DNA of 5,111 nt. Origin: Candidatus Binatia bacterium. Its GTDB lineage: Bacteria > Desulfobacterota_B > Binatia > UBA9968. Shown here one piece after another: positions 1 through 4,987 of the stretch. Location: NCBI GenBank assembly GCA_025922795.1, contig JAICHC010000273.1, forward strand, positions 1-5,111, given 5' to 3'. The notes under the pieces were generated by a model, which worked only from the letters and a program-made list of their open reading frames with translations, had not been told where the DNA came from and ran no database searches. Made by a program: the position numbers and the translations under genes. The number at the start of each line of letters is the position of its first letter. Position 1 is the stretch's first letter.

Positions 1-340
1 AGCGCGCAGCGATGACATTTTGCGCCGAACGTAAGTGAAGCTCGAGATCGTCGACAAAGCCGAAGACGGCGCTGCTGCATTCGGCATGAAGATAATCGTC
101 GCTTGCAGTGACGATCTTGGTCCGGGGCAGACTCGCAACCGCCGCATGCACGGCGCGCCAAGCCACTCCCGCCGCTTGGGCAAGTTGAAACGGTGCAATT
201 ACATGCGCGTCATCAGACTCATCACTCGAGACACAGTTCGGCGACGACGGGCACGGCGCCAGCCGGGAATTTTTGACTCCGAGATTGCTTGGCCGCCTTC
301 CGGCGCAGGAAAAAAGCGCCATGAGAATCAGGCTCGTCAA
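1..340 (-). CDS. DUF1499 family lipoprotein, C-terminus cut by window edge
   Basis: Reading the minus strand leftwards from about 367 gives one open frame to the window edge. From the TTG at 340 it has about 113 residues. The start is a hydrophobic stretch ending in LFSC (Cys12), which looks like a lipoprotein signal with a slightly atypical lipobox. Then come RRPSNLGV, RLAPCPSSPNCVSS (about 26-39), HVIAPF, SLPRTKIV and DDYLHAECSSAVFGFVDDLE. These are the ordered landmarks I know from DUF1499, whose usual C-terminal SxSRxGxSDxGxNRxR block would lie beyond the edge. The biochemical role of the family is unknown; an envelope location is inferred from the lipobox. The start is uncertain: TTG 340 and ATG 322 both shorten the signal peptide, while ATT at 367 gives a better one. 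The gene follows the AhpD-like gene by 33 nt (6 nt if ATT is used), so the two probably share a transcript. Confidence 0.85.
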   Translation of the reverse strand, partial: MTSLILMALFSCAGRRPSNLGVKNSRLAPCPSSPNCVSSDESDDAHVIAPFQLAQAAGVAWRAVHAAVASLPRTKIVTASDDYLHAECSSAVFGFVDDLELHLRSAQNVIAAR

Positions 341-373
341 TATAAGCGGGAGCGCTGACTTGGAAATCGACGC

Positions 374-724
374 TTATTCCTTTTTCTGCCCGGCCTGTTG
401 GTCGAAAAACTTGAGCGCCATGGTGCCGTGCGTGGCCGCCGAGCCGGCGCGAAGCGCCGCCGCAATCAACGACGCTTCGACCACTTCTTCACGCGTCGCG
501 CCCGCGCCTTGGGCGACCTTGGCGTGCGCTTCCATGCAGTACGGGCATTGCGTCGTGGCGGCCACCGCGATCGCGATCAGCTCACGATACTTTTTCGGAA
601 TCGCGCCATTCTCCCGGCCGATGATATTGTTCAGCCCCAGCCAGGCATTGAAATCTTCCGGCGCCAGTTTGCGCATCTCGCGCATCAGTTTTAAATCGTT
701 CTCATCGTGATAGTGTTCCGGCAT
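374..724 (-). CDS. AhpD-like / carboxymuconolactone decarboxylase family protein
   Basis: This is a 116-residue protein of the all-helical AhpD/CMD superfamily. Residues 48-67 contain the AhpD signature Glu48-x11-Cys60-Pro-Tyr-Cys63-x3-His67. In AhpD the equivalent Glu, Cys, Cys and His relay protons and electrons to reduce peroxides. The dithiol motif argues for a redox or peroxidase-type role rather than true gamma-carboxymuconolactone decarboxylation, where the CxxC pair is normally absent. The segment after it (GATREEVVEA, AALRAGSAATHG) is the usual second helical hairpin. Its length is typical of single-domain members, and no signal peptide is seen, so it should be cytoplasmic. The ATG has a GGAGG site 9 nt upstream. 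It is the first gene of a probable operon with the DUF1499 lipoprotein. The substrate and electron donor cannot be read from the sequence. Confidence 0.9.
   Translation of the reverse strand: MPEHYHDENDLKLMREMRKLAPEDFNAWLGLNNIIGRENGAIPKKYRELIAIAVAATTQCPYCMEAHAKVAQGAGATREEVVEASLIAAALRAGSAATHGTMALKFFDQQAGQKKE
378..381 (-). promoter_or_regulatory. Possible ribosome binding site for an ATT start of the DUF1499 gene
   Basis: The minus strand reads AAGGAATAAGCGTCGATT across the end of the upstream gene, with AGGA 10 nt before an ATT codon at 367-365. The TTG at 340 has no visible Shine-Dalgarno sequence. Starting at ATT would give a basic residue near the N-terminus followed by the whole hydrophobic core. 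ATT starts are rare (infC is the known case), so this is only suggestive. Confidence 0.3.
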
Positions 725-733
725 GACAAGCGG

Positions 734-738
734 CCTCC
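734..738 (-). promoter_or_regulatory. Ribosome binding site of the AhpD-like gene
   Basis: GGAGG on the minus strand lies 9 nt before the ATG at 724 and supports that start. Confidence 0.7.
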
Positions 739-750
739 GAATCTCGTCGC

Positions 751-780
751 ATTATTCCTGTATTTGCTCCGGGAATGCAA
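751..780 (-). promoter_or_regulatory. Candidate promoter of the AhpD-like/DUF1499 operon
   Basis: On the minus strand TTGCAT (780-775) and AATAAT (756-751) are 18 bp apart. The -10 matches TATAAT at 5 of 6 positions, while the -35 is weak. The placement gives a leader of about 20 nt before the GGAGG site and ATG 724. It was read by eye only. Confidence 0.35.
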
Positions 781-785
781 TCGCA

Positions 786-814
786 TTGACAGCGCCGCTC
801 GGCGTACGTTACTG
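786..814 (+). promoter_or_regulatory. Candidate promoter of the cyclase gene
   Basis: A perfect TTGACA -35 box (786-791) lies upstream of the cyclase. At 17 bp the -10 position holds TTACTG, which is poor. If the box is used, transcription would begin at about 820-825, on or next to the ATG at 823. That fits the lack of any Shine-Dalgarno sequence there. Confidence 0.3.
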
Positions 815-822
815 CTAATTCG

Positions 823-1935
823 ATGCATGCCCCGACCGACTCTCACCTGGCCGCACAATGCGGCATCTGCGGCACCATCTTGACCGGTGCGGTAAGCGTC
901 ATCTACCGCGGCTTCGGCATCAAGCGCAGCCCGCGCAATCCGAACATCTGCACGCGCTGCAGCACTCACGTCGAAGAAGGCCGGCTGGTAGAGCTTACAG
1001 TGCTTTTCGCCGATCTGTCGTCGTTCACGGAATTGACCCACGACCTCGGCGCGGAAAAAACCCACGAGGTGGTCGATGCTTTCCTGCGCATGGCCAGCGA
1101 CGTGCTGGTTAGGTACGGCGCGTTCATCGACAAATACGTCGGTGACGCCGTCATGGCGCTGTTCAACGTGCCGATCCGCTACGACGACCACGCTCGGCGC
1201 GCCATTGTTGCGGCGATCGACCTGGGAAGCGGACTTAAGACCCTCGGAGCACGGCTCGATCTGCCACTGCAAGTCTCTGTGGGCATCGCCACTGGCTATG
1301 CCCGCGTCGGCCGGTTAGGCTCCGACGACAGCAAAGATTACACCGCCATTGGTGACGTCGTGAACCTTGCCGCCCGTCTTCAGTCCAAAGCCGGCGCCGG
1401 CGAAATACTCATAGCCAAAGAAACTTATTTGAAGCACTCTGAACAATTTCCTGATGCACAATCCGAGCAGATCGTGCTCAAAGGATTTCGGGAGCCCGTC
1501 ACTGCTTATCGACTCCATGGCTACAGCGGTAAGCCCCTCGTTAGCGATGTGCCGGAATCGATTGGCAACCAAAGAACAAGTTTTGGCGCAATTATTTTCG
1601 GAATCTTGGGCGCGCCGTGCGCCGTGGCGACGCTCATCGGCCCGCTCGCGGTGGCATTGGGTGTCGGCGGGCTCTTTGGTCTCGCCGGCGCGCTAACTTT
1701 TCTCGATCAAAGTGTCATTCGCATCCCGATATTGGTTCTCGCTACTCTGGCGGCGCTGGCGAATCTCTACACCCTGTGGCAGGCGCGCAAGCTCAGAATG
1801 GAGTCCAGGGTCCCTGACCATCTAAAAATGATGACGACCTTGGAAAAACGCAGGACAGTGATGGTGCTCGCAGCTTCAGTCGCAACGCTGGGAATCGTGG
1901 TGTTCGAAACCATCGCTCACGCCTTGACGCACTAA
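823..1935 (+). CDS. Class III (IIIb-type) adenylate cyclase with N-terminal zinc-ribbon-like motif and C-terminal membrane region
   Basis: This 370-residue protein probably makes cAMP from ATP. Residues 13-46 hold CGIC and CTRC, a CxxC-x26-CxxC pair likely to bind Zn. The cyclase homology domain covers about 57-233. Visible catalytic positions are the metal aspartates Asp64 (FADLSSFT) and Asp108 (DKYVGDAVMALF), the purine-recognising Lys104 and Thr174 (DYTAIGD), and the transition-state Asn181 and Arg185 (VVNLAARL). Lys/Thr rather than Lys/Asp is the class IIIb pattern, whose characterised members are often bicarbonate-stimulated. All key residues are present, so a lone active homodimer is expected. 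The C-terminus has three to four hydrophobic helices (about 254-275, 276-294, 298-319, 345-366) with a basic linker at about 320-344. Catalysis precedes the membrane region, the reverse of most membrane-bound cyclases. The block GAPCAVATLIGPLAVALGVG faintly resembles MerT-like transport helices. No Shine-Dalgarno site precedes the ATG. It converges on the GFA gene with 20 bp between. Guanylate cyclase activity is less likely. Confidence 0.92.
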   Translation: MHAPTDSHLAAQCGICGTILTGAVSVIYRGFGIKRSPRNPNICTRCSTHVEEGRLVELTVLFADLSSFTELTHDLGAEKTHEVVDAFLRMASDVLVRYGAFIDKYVGDAVMALFNVPIRYDDHARRAIVAAIDLGSGLKTLGARLDLPLQVSVGIATGYARVGRLGSDDSKDYTAIGDVVNLAARLQSKAGAGEILIAKETYLKHSEQFPDAQSEQIVLKGFREPVTAYRLHGYSGKPLVSDVPESIGNQRTSFGAIIFGILGAPCAVATLIGPLAVALGVGGLFGLAGALTFLDQSVIRIPILVLATLAALANLYTLWQARKLRMESRVPDHLKMMTTLEKRRTVMVLAASVATLGIVVFETIAHALTH

Positions 1936-1955
1936 ACCCCCTCGCGGCAGCCTAA

Positions 1956-2360
1956 TCAGTCGGTGCACGGTAACGCAGACTCGTTGATCTCGACCCACGG
2001 AACGCGACTACTCCAGTGCCCGTGTGCTGCCGGTTTTGCCGGCGGCACGTCGTCGAGGGTGCCCGCGGGAACGATCACGCGCTGGCGGTCGCGCGAAGCA
2101 TGCGGCACCGGACAGTTGCAGTTACCGCAAATCTGTCGCGCGAAACTTTTTGCTTCCGGAAGATCGTAGCGCTTGACCAACTCCTCGCCTTGGATCCAGC
2201 GAAACTGGCCGATTGGCACCGCGATATTGGTCGCACGCACCCCGCCGGTCGCTTTGCGGCAGCGCGAGCAGTAACAGTGGCCGAATCTCATGAACGGCGT
2301 GCTCACCTCGTAGCGCACCGACCGGCAAAGACAACTTCCGCGAAGCGTTTGTTCGGACAT
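1956..2360 (-). CDS. GFA/CENP-V family zinc-binding protein
   Basis: A 134-residue protein with the full layout of the family named after glutathione-dependent formaldehyde-activating enzyme (Gfa). GSCLCRSVRYE (8-18) gives Cys10 and Cys12; HCYCSRCRKATG (28-39) gives Cys29, Cys31 and Cys34; CGNCNC (78-83) gives Cys78 and Cys81. These match the two zinc sites known from Gfa. The conserved stretches RWIQGEELVKRYDLPEAK, FARQIC and VPAGTLDD are also present. Most family members are annotated only by similarity, and true glutathione-formaldehyde activity has been questioned even for the founder, so no reaction is assigned. No signal peptide is seen, so it is likely cytoplasmic. An extra Cys83 stands where a Gly-Ser type residue is more usual. 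The ATG is fixed by GAGGAG 6 nt upstream. It stands alone on the minus strand, converging with the cyclase and diverging from the crotonase gene. Confidence 0.9.
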   Translation of the reverse strand: MSEQTLRGSCLCRSVRYEVSTPFMRFGHCYCSRCRKATGGVRATNIAVPIGQFRWIQGEELVKRYDLPEAKSFARQICGNCNCPVPHASRDRQRVIVPAGTLDDVPPAKPAAHGHWSSRVPWVEINESALPCTD

Positions 2361-2366
2361 GATTTT

Positions 2367-2372
2367 CTCCTC
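2367..2372 (-). promoter_or_regulatory. Ribosome binding site of the GFA gene
   Basis: GAGGAG on the minus strand with a 6 nt spacer fixes the ATG at 2360. Confidence 0.75.
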
Positions 2373-2402
2373 GCTATGCGCTTGATGAAATTTGTCAGCC
2401 GG

Positions 2403-2431
2403 AGTTTATTGCCATTGTGCCGGCTTGGCAA
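2403..2431 (-). promoter_or_regulatory. Candidate sigma-70-type promoter of the GFA gene
   Basis: The minus strand has TTGCCA (2431-2426, 5 of 6 matches to TTGACA), a 17 bp spacer, then TAAACT (2408-2403, 4 of 6 matches to TATAAT). A start near 2396 would give a leader of about 35 nt containing the GAGGAG site. The TTGCCA box is one arm of a short inverted repeat with the other arm at 2409-2414, which may be chance. Confidence 0.45.
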
Positions 2432-2544
2432 GTGATCCGCGGCGCTGTTGCGCTAGCCAACGCCGGCCGGCAATCGATTCAAGAGACCGCGAAGTCACAA
2501 TACGGTTCATCAAGGTTACGGGGACGTAAAACGGCGGCGCGCCG

Positions 2545-2574
2545 TTGACAAACCGCGAGCCGCTCTTCTACAGT
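2545..2574 (+). promoter_or_regulatory. Candidate sigma-70-type promoter of the crotonase gene
   Basis: A perfect TTGACA (2545-2550) is followed after 18 bp by TACAGT (2569-2574, 4 of 6 matches to TATAAT). Transcription would begin at about 2581, just before the AGGAGG site. The same TTG is in frame with the downstream gene, so it can be misread as its start codon. Confidence 0.5.
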
Positions 2575-2588
2575 CGGGCGACCGAATC

Positions 2589-2594
2589 AGGAGG
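2589..2594 (+). promoter_or_regulatory. Ribosome binding site that decides the crotonase start
   Basis: AGGAGG lies 7 nt before the ATG at 2602. The in-frame upstream TTG at 2545 has no such site and sits in a -35 box, so the ATG is chosen. Confidence 0.85.
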
Positions 2595-2601
2595 AATCTC
2601 A

Positions 2602-3333
2602 ATGGCAGATCCAGTGCTCACACAAAAGGACGGCGATATCACGACGATTACTTTGAACCGGCCGGAAGCCGGTAACCGGCAGACCGACGCGACTTGGGCC
2701 GAGGTCACGCGGTTGTTTGATGATGCGGGAAAAAACTCGCGCTTGATTTTGTTCAAAGGCGCTGGGGAAGATTTTTGTATGGGCCGCGAAGCGATGACTC
2801 AGCCTGCTCCGGTGCCTGCGCCGGAAGCTTACAACGTGCGCGACCGGGCCGAGACAATTTTCAATCTGTACGGCGCATTTCGCAATGCCAAGGCGCCGAT
2901 CATCGGCGTGGTGCAAGGTCGCGCCTCCGGACTCGGCTGCGCCCTCGCGGCGCTTTGCGATATTACGATTGCCAGCGAGAAAGCGAGATTTTCATTTCCC
3001 GAGACGGCGCACCGAATCATGCCGACCATCGCCTTTTCCGCGCTGGTCGACCGCTTGCCGCGCAAAGCGGCAACCTTCATGATCTACTCCGCTCAGGAGA
3101 TCGACGCGCACAAAGCCTTAATTTTCGGACTGGCCAGCGACGTTGTGGCGGCTGATCAGCTCGACGCCGCAGTTGTGACCCTCGTCAAGCATTTCAAGAA
3201 AATGCCGTTGGCCGCGGCGCTCGCGGTCAAAGAATACGCGCGCAGCGCCTTCGGCATGAGCACGCAAGGCGCGACCGACTTCGCGCGCAACCTGCACGCC
3301 ACGGTCAATAGCTTTTCCGGAATGCGATCCTAA
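2602..3333 (+). CDS. Enoyl-CoA hydratase/isomerase (crotonase) family protein
   Basis: A 243-residue crotonase-fold protein, close to the usual 250-260. Crotonases polarise an acyl-CoA thioester in an oxyanion hole formed by two backbone NH groups. The two hole regions are seen at GEDFCMGRE (55-63) and GRASGLGCALAALCDITIAS (106-125). ITLNRPEAGNR (16-26) is the usual N-terminal block. Of the two hydratase glutamates, the Glu164-type residue is kept (Glu134 in FSFPETAHRIMP), but the Glu144-type position in the GxGC(E)L block is Ala114. Members with one acid are often isomerases or other crotonases rather than hydratases, so the reaction is open. The ATG was chosen for its AGGAGG site; an upstream TTG would add 19 residues unlike the family. 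It is cytoplasmic and monocistronic as far as seen, with no beta-oxidation partner gene in the window. It converges on the DUF3175 gene 26 bp away. Confidence 0.9.
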   Translation: MADPVLTQKDGDITTITLNRPEAGNRQTDATWAEVTRLFDDAGKNSRLILFKGAGEDFCMGREAMTQPAPVPAPEAYNVRDRAETIFNLYGAFRNAKAPIIGVVQGRASGLGCALAALCDITIASEKARFSFPETAHRIMPTIAFSALVDRLPRKAATFMIYSAQEIDAHKALIFGLASDVVAADQLDAAVVTLVKHFKKMPLAAALAVKEYARSAFGMSTQGATDFARNLHATVNSFSGMRS

Positions 3334-3359
3334 GGACGGTTTGCCGATTTGGGAGTCAG

Positions 3360-3650
3360 TCAGTTGGCTTTTCTGCCGTAAAGACGGCGTAATTCATTCT
3401 TAGCGGCTTCAAGCCGGGCGCGCCGCGCCTTCGGGAGCTTGCGCCCGGCGCGATTGATGTAAAAGTTCAGCATCGACATCGCCGAGCGAAACGGATCGGT
3501 CTTGCGGCGCCGGCTCCGTTCGGCGGAACGCTTGAGCGAGAGCGCAACCCGGCCCGGGCTGTCGAGCGCGAACACGCCCTTTTGCAGATCCATCGCGTTG
3601 CTCGTTTCGCTCACCCGTCGCGACCAGCGCTTGGTTTTCTTCACAGGCAA
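3360..3650 (-). CDS. DUF3175 family small basic protein
   Basis: A 96-residue, strongly basic protein. I recognise the DUF3175 pattern: KRWSRRVSETSNAMDLQKGVF (7-27), then SLKRSAERSRRRK (38-50), then FRSAMSMLNFYINRAG (54-69) and a basic C-terminal helix. The function of the family is unknown. The charge and small size would allow nucleic-acid binding, but this is inference only. No signal peptide or membrane segment is present. The start is TTG at 3650, supported by GGAGG 7 nt upstream; a GTG two codons later is the alternative. It is convergent with the crotonase gene and is transcribed in the same direction as the TPR gene, 152 bp away. Confidence 0.85.
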   Translation of the reverse strand: MPVKKTKRWSRRVSETSNAMDLQKGVFALDSPGRVALSLKRSAERSRRRKTDPFRSAMSMLNFYINRAGRKLPKARRARLEAAKNELRRLYGRKAN

Positions 3651-3657
3651 GCTTCTT

Positions 3658-3662
3658 CCTCC
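3658..3662 (-). promoter_or_regulatory. Ribosome binding site supporting a TTG start
   Basis: GGAGG on the minus strand lies 7 nt before the TTG at 3650. It lies 13 nt before the alternative GTG at codon 3, so TTG is preferred. Confidence 0.65.
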
Positions 3663-3741
3663 AACAGGTTGCCGAAAAAATTCTGACTGCAGGCTGCTCC
3701 GAAAGATCTCATAGGCGAGGCGCGCGGATAAAATCGAGTGT

Positions 3742-3794
3742 TGGAGTATTGGGGCTTGAACCCATTACTCACCATGCGGCACTCCAGTACTCCA
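3742..3794. repeat. Intergenic inverted repeat with tRNA T-arm-like core
   Basis: TTGGAGTATTGG (3741-3752) is the near-perfect inverse of CCAGTACTCCA (3784-3794); the outer 7 bp are perfect and one mismatch lies inside. On the minus strand this reads TGGAGTA ... TACTCCA. Between the arms the minus strand reads TGGGTTCAAGCCCCA, a short stem with a TTCAAGC loop that fits the T-loop consensus. An alternative hairpin pairs 3745-3753 with 3761-3769, and ACTCCAGT is repeated directly at 3781-3796. It lies 9 nt past the stop of the TPR gene. No T-tract follows closely, so it is a weak terminator candidate at best. Confidence 0.5.
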
Positions 3795-3802
3795 GTCAAA
3801 GC

Positions 3803-4456
3803 TCAGGGCCATCGCCTGCGAGTCGATTCCTTGGTCGTCCAGCTCACGTTACGTGTAGGTGATTCCTGCGTCGCGCCGGGAGCAGCGGACAATGCTCGTC
3901 GCAACGCCGCAAGCTCCGACAGCCATCGAGATTGGCCCGCAAACCCGAACTCCGCCACTTCCAAAAAGCCCAGCGATCGCTGGTAGTCCGCCAATAGGTA
4001 ATGGGCGCGCGCAAGATAGTAATGAACAAACGGGCTGGCCTCGATGCTGAGAGCTTTTTCCAAGTAATGGATCGCTTTGTGATATTGCTTGTTCTGCACG
4101 GCCTTCCGCCCATTTTCAGCCAAGCGGAATCCGGCCGCGCGCCGCGCCGATGTCCCGCGCGTAATACCTTTGAGTAACGAAGTATTCGGAGCTATTGCCA
4201 AAGATCCCCCACTCATAACGGCGCTCAAGCTGCTGCTGCCTTGAACACCGCCGTTTTCGGTGATCCGAGTTCGAGCAAAGTGCTTATCTAGGTAAGCGTT
4301 GTCGAAAACCATGACCTCACCTTGTTGTCCGTTCCGCGACGCTGCGGCCGGCTGCGCTCGCTCAGTAGGAAAGGCGTTTGCGGCCGCGGGAATCAACAGG
4401 GCGCATAGAACGCCGAGCCACGCGACCATCGGACCGGCTTTAAGGACGGTTGTCAT
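3803..4456 (-). CDS. Secreted or periplasmic TPR-repeat protein of unknown role
   Basis: From the ATG at 4456 the product has 217 residues. Residues 1-28 form a Sec signal peptide: a short n-region with Lys6, a hydrophobic core VAWLGVLCALLIPAA, and an ANA cleavage site before Phe29. Residues 29 to about 110 are low in hydrophobic content and rich in Ala, Ser, Gly and Gln, so probably flexible. From about 112 to 190 two helical TPR-like units follow: RLAENGRKAVQNKQYHKAIHYLEKALSI with the typical Ala/Tyr/Ala spacing, then HYYLARAHYLLADYQRSLGFLE. TPRs mediate protein-protein contacts, so a scaffold or assembly role in the envelope is plausible but unproven. The tail (about 195-217) is charged. 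An in-frame GTG at 4501 would add 15 residues ahead of the signal peptide and has no clear ribosome site, so the ATG is preferred. I do not recognise a specific family. Confidence 0.75.
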   Translation of the reverse strand: MTTVLKAGPMVAWLGVLCALLIPAAANAFPTERAQPAAASRNGQQGEVMVFDNAYLDKHFARTRITENGGVQGSSSLSAVMSGGSLAIAPNTSLLKGITRGTSARRAAGFRLAENGRKAVQNKQYHKAIHYLEKALSIEASPFVHYYLARAHYLLADYQRSLGFLEVAEFGFAGQSRWLSELAALRRALSAAPGATQESPTRNVSWTTKESTRRRWP

Positions 4457-4481
4457 CGTTCCAAAAATGCTCCGCGCAAAG

Positions 4482-4490
4482 AATATGCCA
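4482..4490 (-). promoter_or_regulatory. Possible extended -10 element of the TPR gene
   Basis: The minus strand reads TGGCATATT, a TGn followed by CATATT (4 of 6 matches to TATAAT). No good -35 lies at the right distance. A start near 4475 would fit the ATG at 4456 and exclude the GTG at 4501. Confidence 0.2.
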
Positions 4491-4692
4491 GCAACCTTCA
4501 CCGGGGTTCCGCAACCACGCGCGGCGAATTGTCAGTGATCCATCTGACACTTGCAGTGAAACTGAGGAGTGGAGCTGCATCATCAGCGCCATAACGGAAA
4601 TATGAGGCGAGTTGAGGAGGGAGCGAAAATCGAAACTGTCGAGCCGTCGACGATTCGACTTTGATTGCTCTGACCAAGGAATAAAGCGTACG

Positions 4693-4952
4693 CTAGGGGG
4701 ACGCTCTACTGCTGGCCTGGGTGTCTGGGTCGTTTTTTTGCGCACCGCGAATATTTATCGCGGCGAGACATACTTGCAGGATAATTAGCGCGAAGGCGCG
4801 TGCGCCCCAACCCCATACGGCCCAGAGCACGTTGCTCAGTAGAAAAAGCCAAAATCCGGTGTTTCGTTTCGAGCGAGACTGAGAACCGACAGCCATGCCG
4901 CTGCCACGGTCAACGCCATGGCCGGCCATTGTAACAGATCACCGTAATCCAT
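4693..4952 (-). pseudogene. Small three-helix membrane protein, frameshifted (likely one missing base near 4890)
   Basis: Two minus-strand frames fit together as one protein. The first starts at ATG 4952 and encodes MDYGDLLQWPAMALTVAAAWL (21 residues) before going out of frame to a stop at 4838-4836. The second, read from 4890 to the TAG at 4693, encodes VGSQSRSKRNTGFWLFLLSN and continues to NIRGAQKND and a polar tail (65 residues). Adding one base after the CTG codon at 4892-4890 joins them into 86 residues with hydrophobic helices at about 7-22, 34-49 and 51-67. A small inner-membrane protein is expected, and size and topology recall three-helix half-transporters such as SemiSWEET or PnuC-like fragments, but no conserved motif of those is identified. 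Read alone, the second frame begins at ATG 4929 with a polar, Gly-rich leader that looks non-native. No slippery heptamer is visible. This is either a real mutation or a sequencing error. Confidence 0.7.
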
Positions 4953-4957
4953 AATGA

Positions 4958-4987
4958 TTGACAAGTTAGAGATCTGGACTTTCTAAA
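4958..4987 (+). promoter_or_regulatory. Candidate rightward promoter
   Basis: A perfect TTGACA (4958-4963) is followed after 18 bp by TCTAAA (4982-4987, 4 of 6 matches). It would drive transcription to the right, out of the window. Confidence 0.3.

Noticed and set aside
35..358. Plus-strand open frame of 107 codons
   Set aside because: It is Arg/Ala-rich with no motif and lies antisense to the DUF1499 frame, which has clear family landmarks.
273..710. Plus-strand open frame of 145 codons
   Set aside because: It is the antisense shadow of the AhpD-like gene, whose CPYC-x3-H motif and GGAGG site settle the coding strand.
691..1272. Minus-strand open frame of 193 codons
   Set aside because: It overlaps the catalytic core of the cyclase antisense and has a His/Arg-rich composition typical of a shadow.
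2397..2431. Hairpins AGCCGG/CCGGCT and TTGCCA/TGGCAA as a terminator or operator
   Set aside because: They are 6 bp stems with long loops that compete with each other and lack a T-tract; the TTGCCA is better explained as a -35 box.
2016..2435. Plus-strand open frame of 139 codons
   Set aside because: It is antisense to the GFA gene, which has all the zinc cysteines and its own ribosome site.
3334..3359. Bidirectional terminator between the crotonase and DUF3175 genes
   Set aside because: The 26 bp gap has no stem of useful length.
3743..3793. Complete tRNA gene on the minus strand
   Set aside because: Acceptor-like and T-arm-like parts exist, but the whole is only about 52 nt and has no D arm or anticodon arm.
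4440..4745. Minus-strand open frame of 101 codons between the TPR gene and the membrane protein
   Set aside because: It overlaps the TPR signal-peptide region and the 3' end of the membrane protein gene, has no recognisable motif and no ribosome site.
4885..4895. Programmed -1 frameshift site in the small membrane protein gene
   Set aside because: The minus-strand sequence CTGTCGGTT has no X-XXY-YYZ slippery heptamer; a lost base is simpler.
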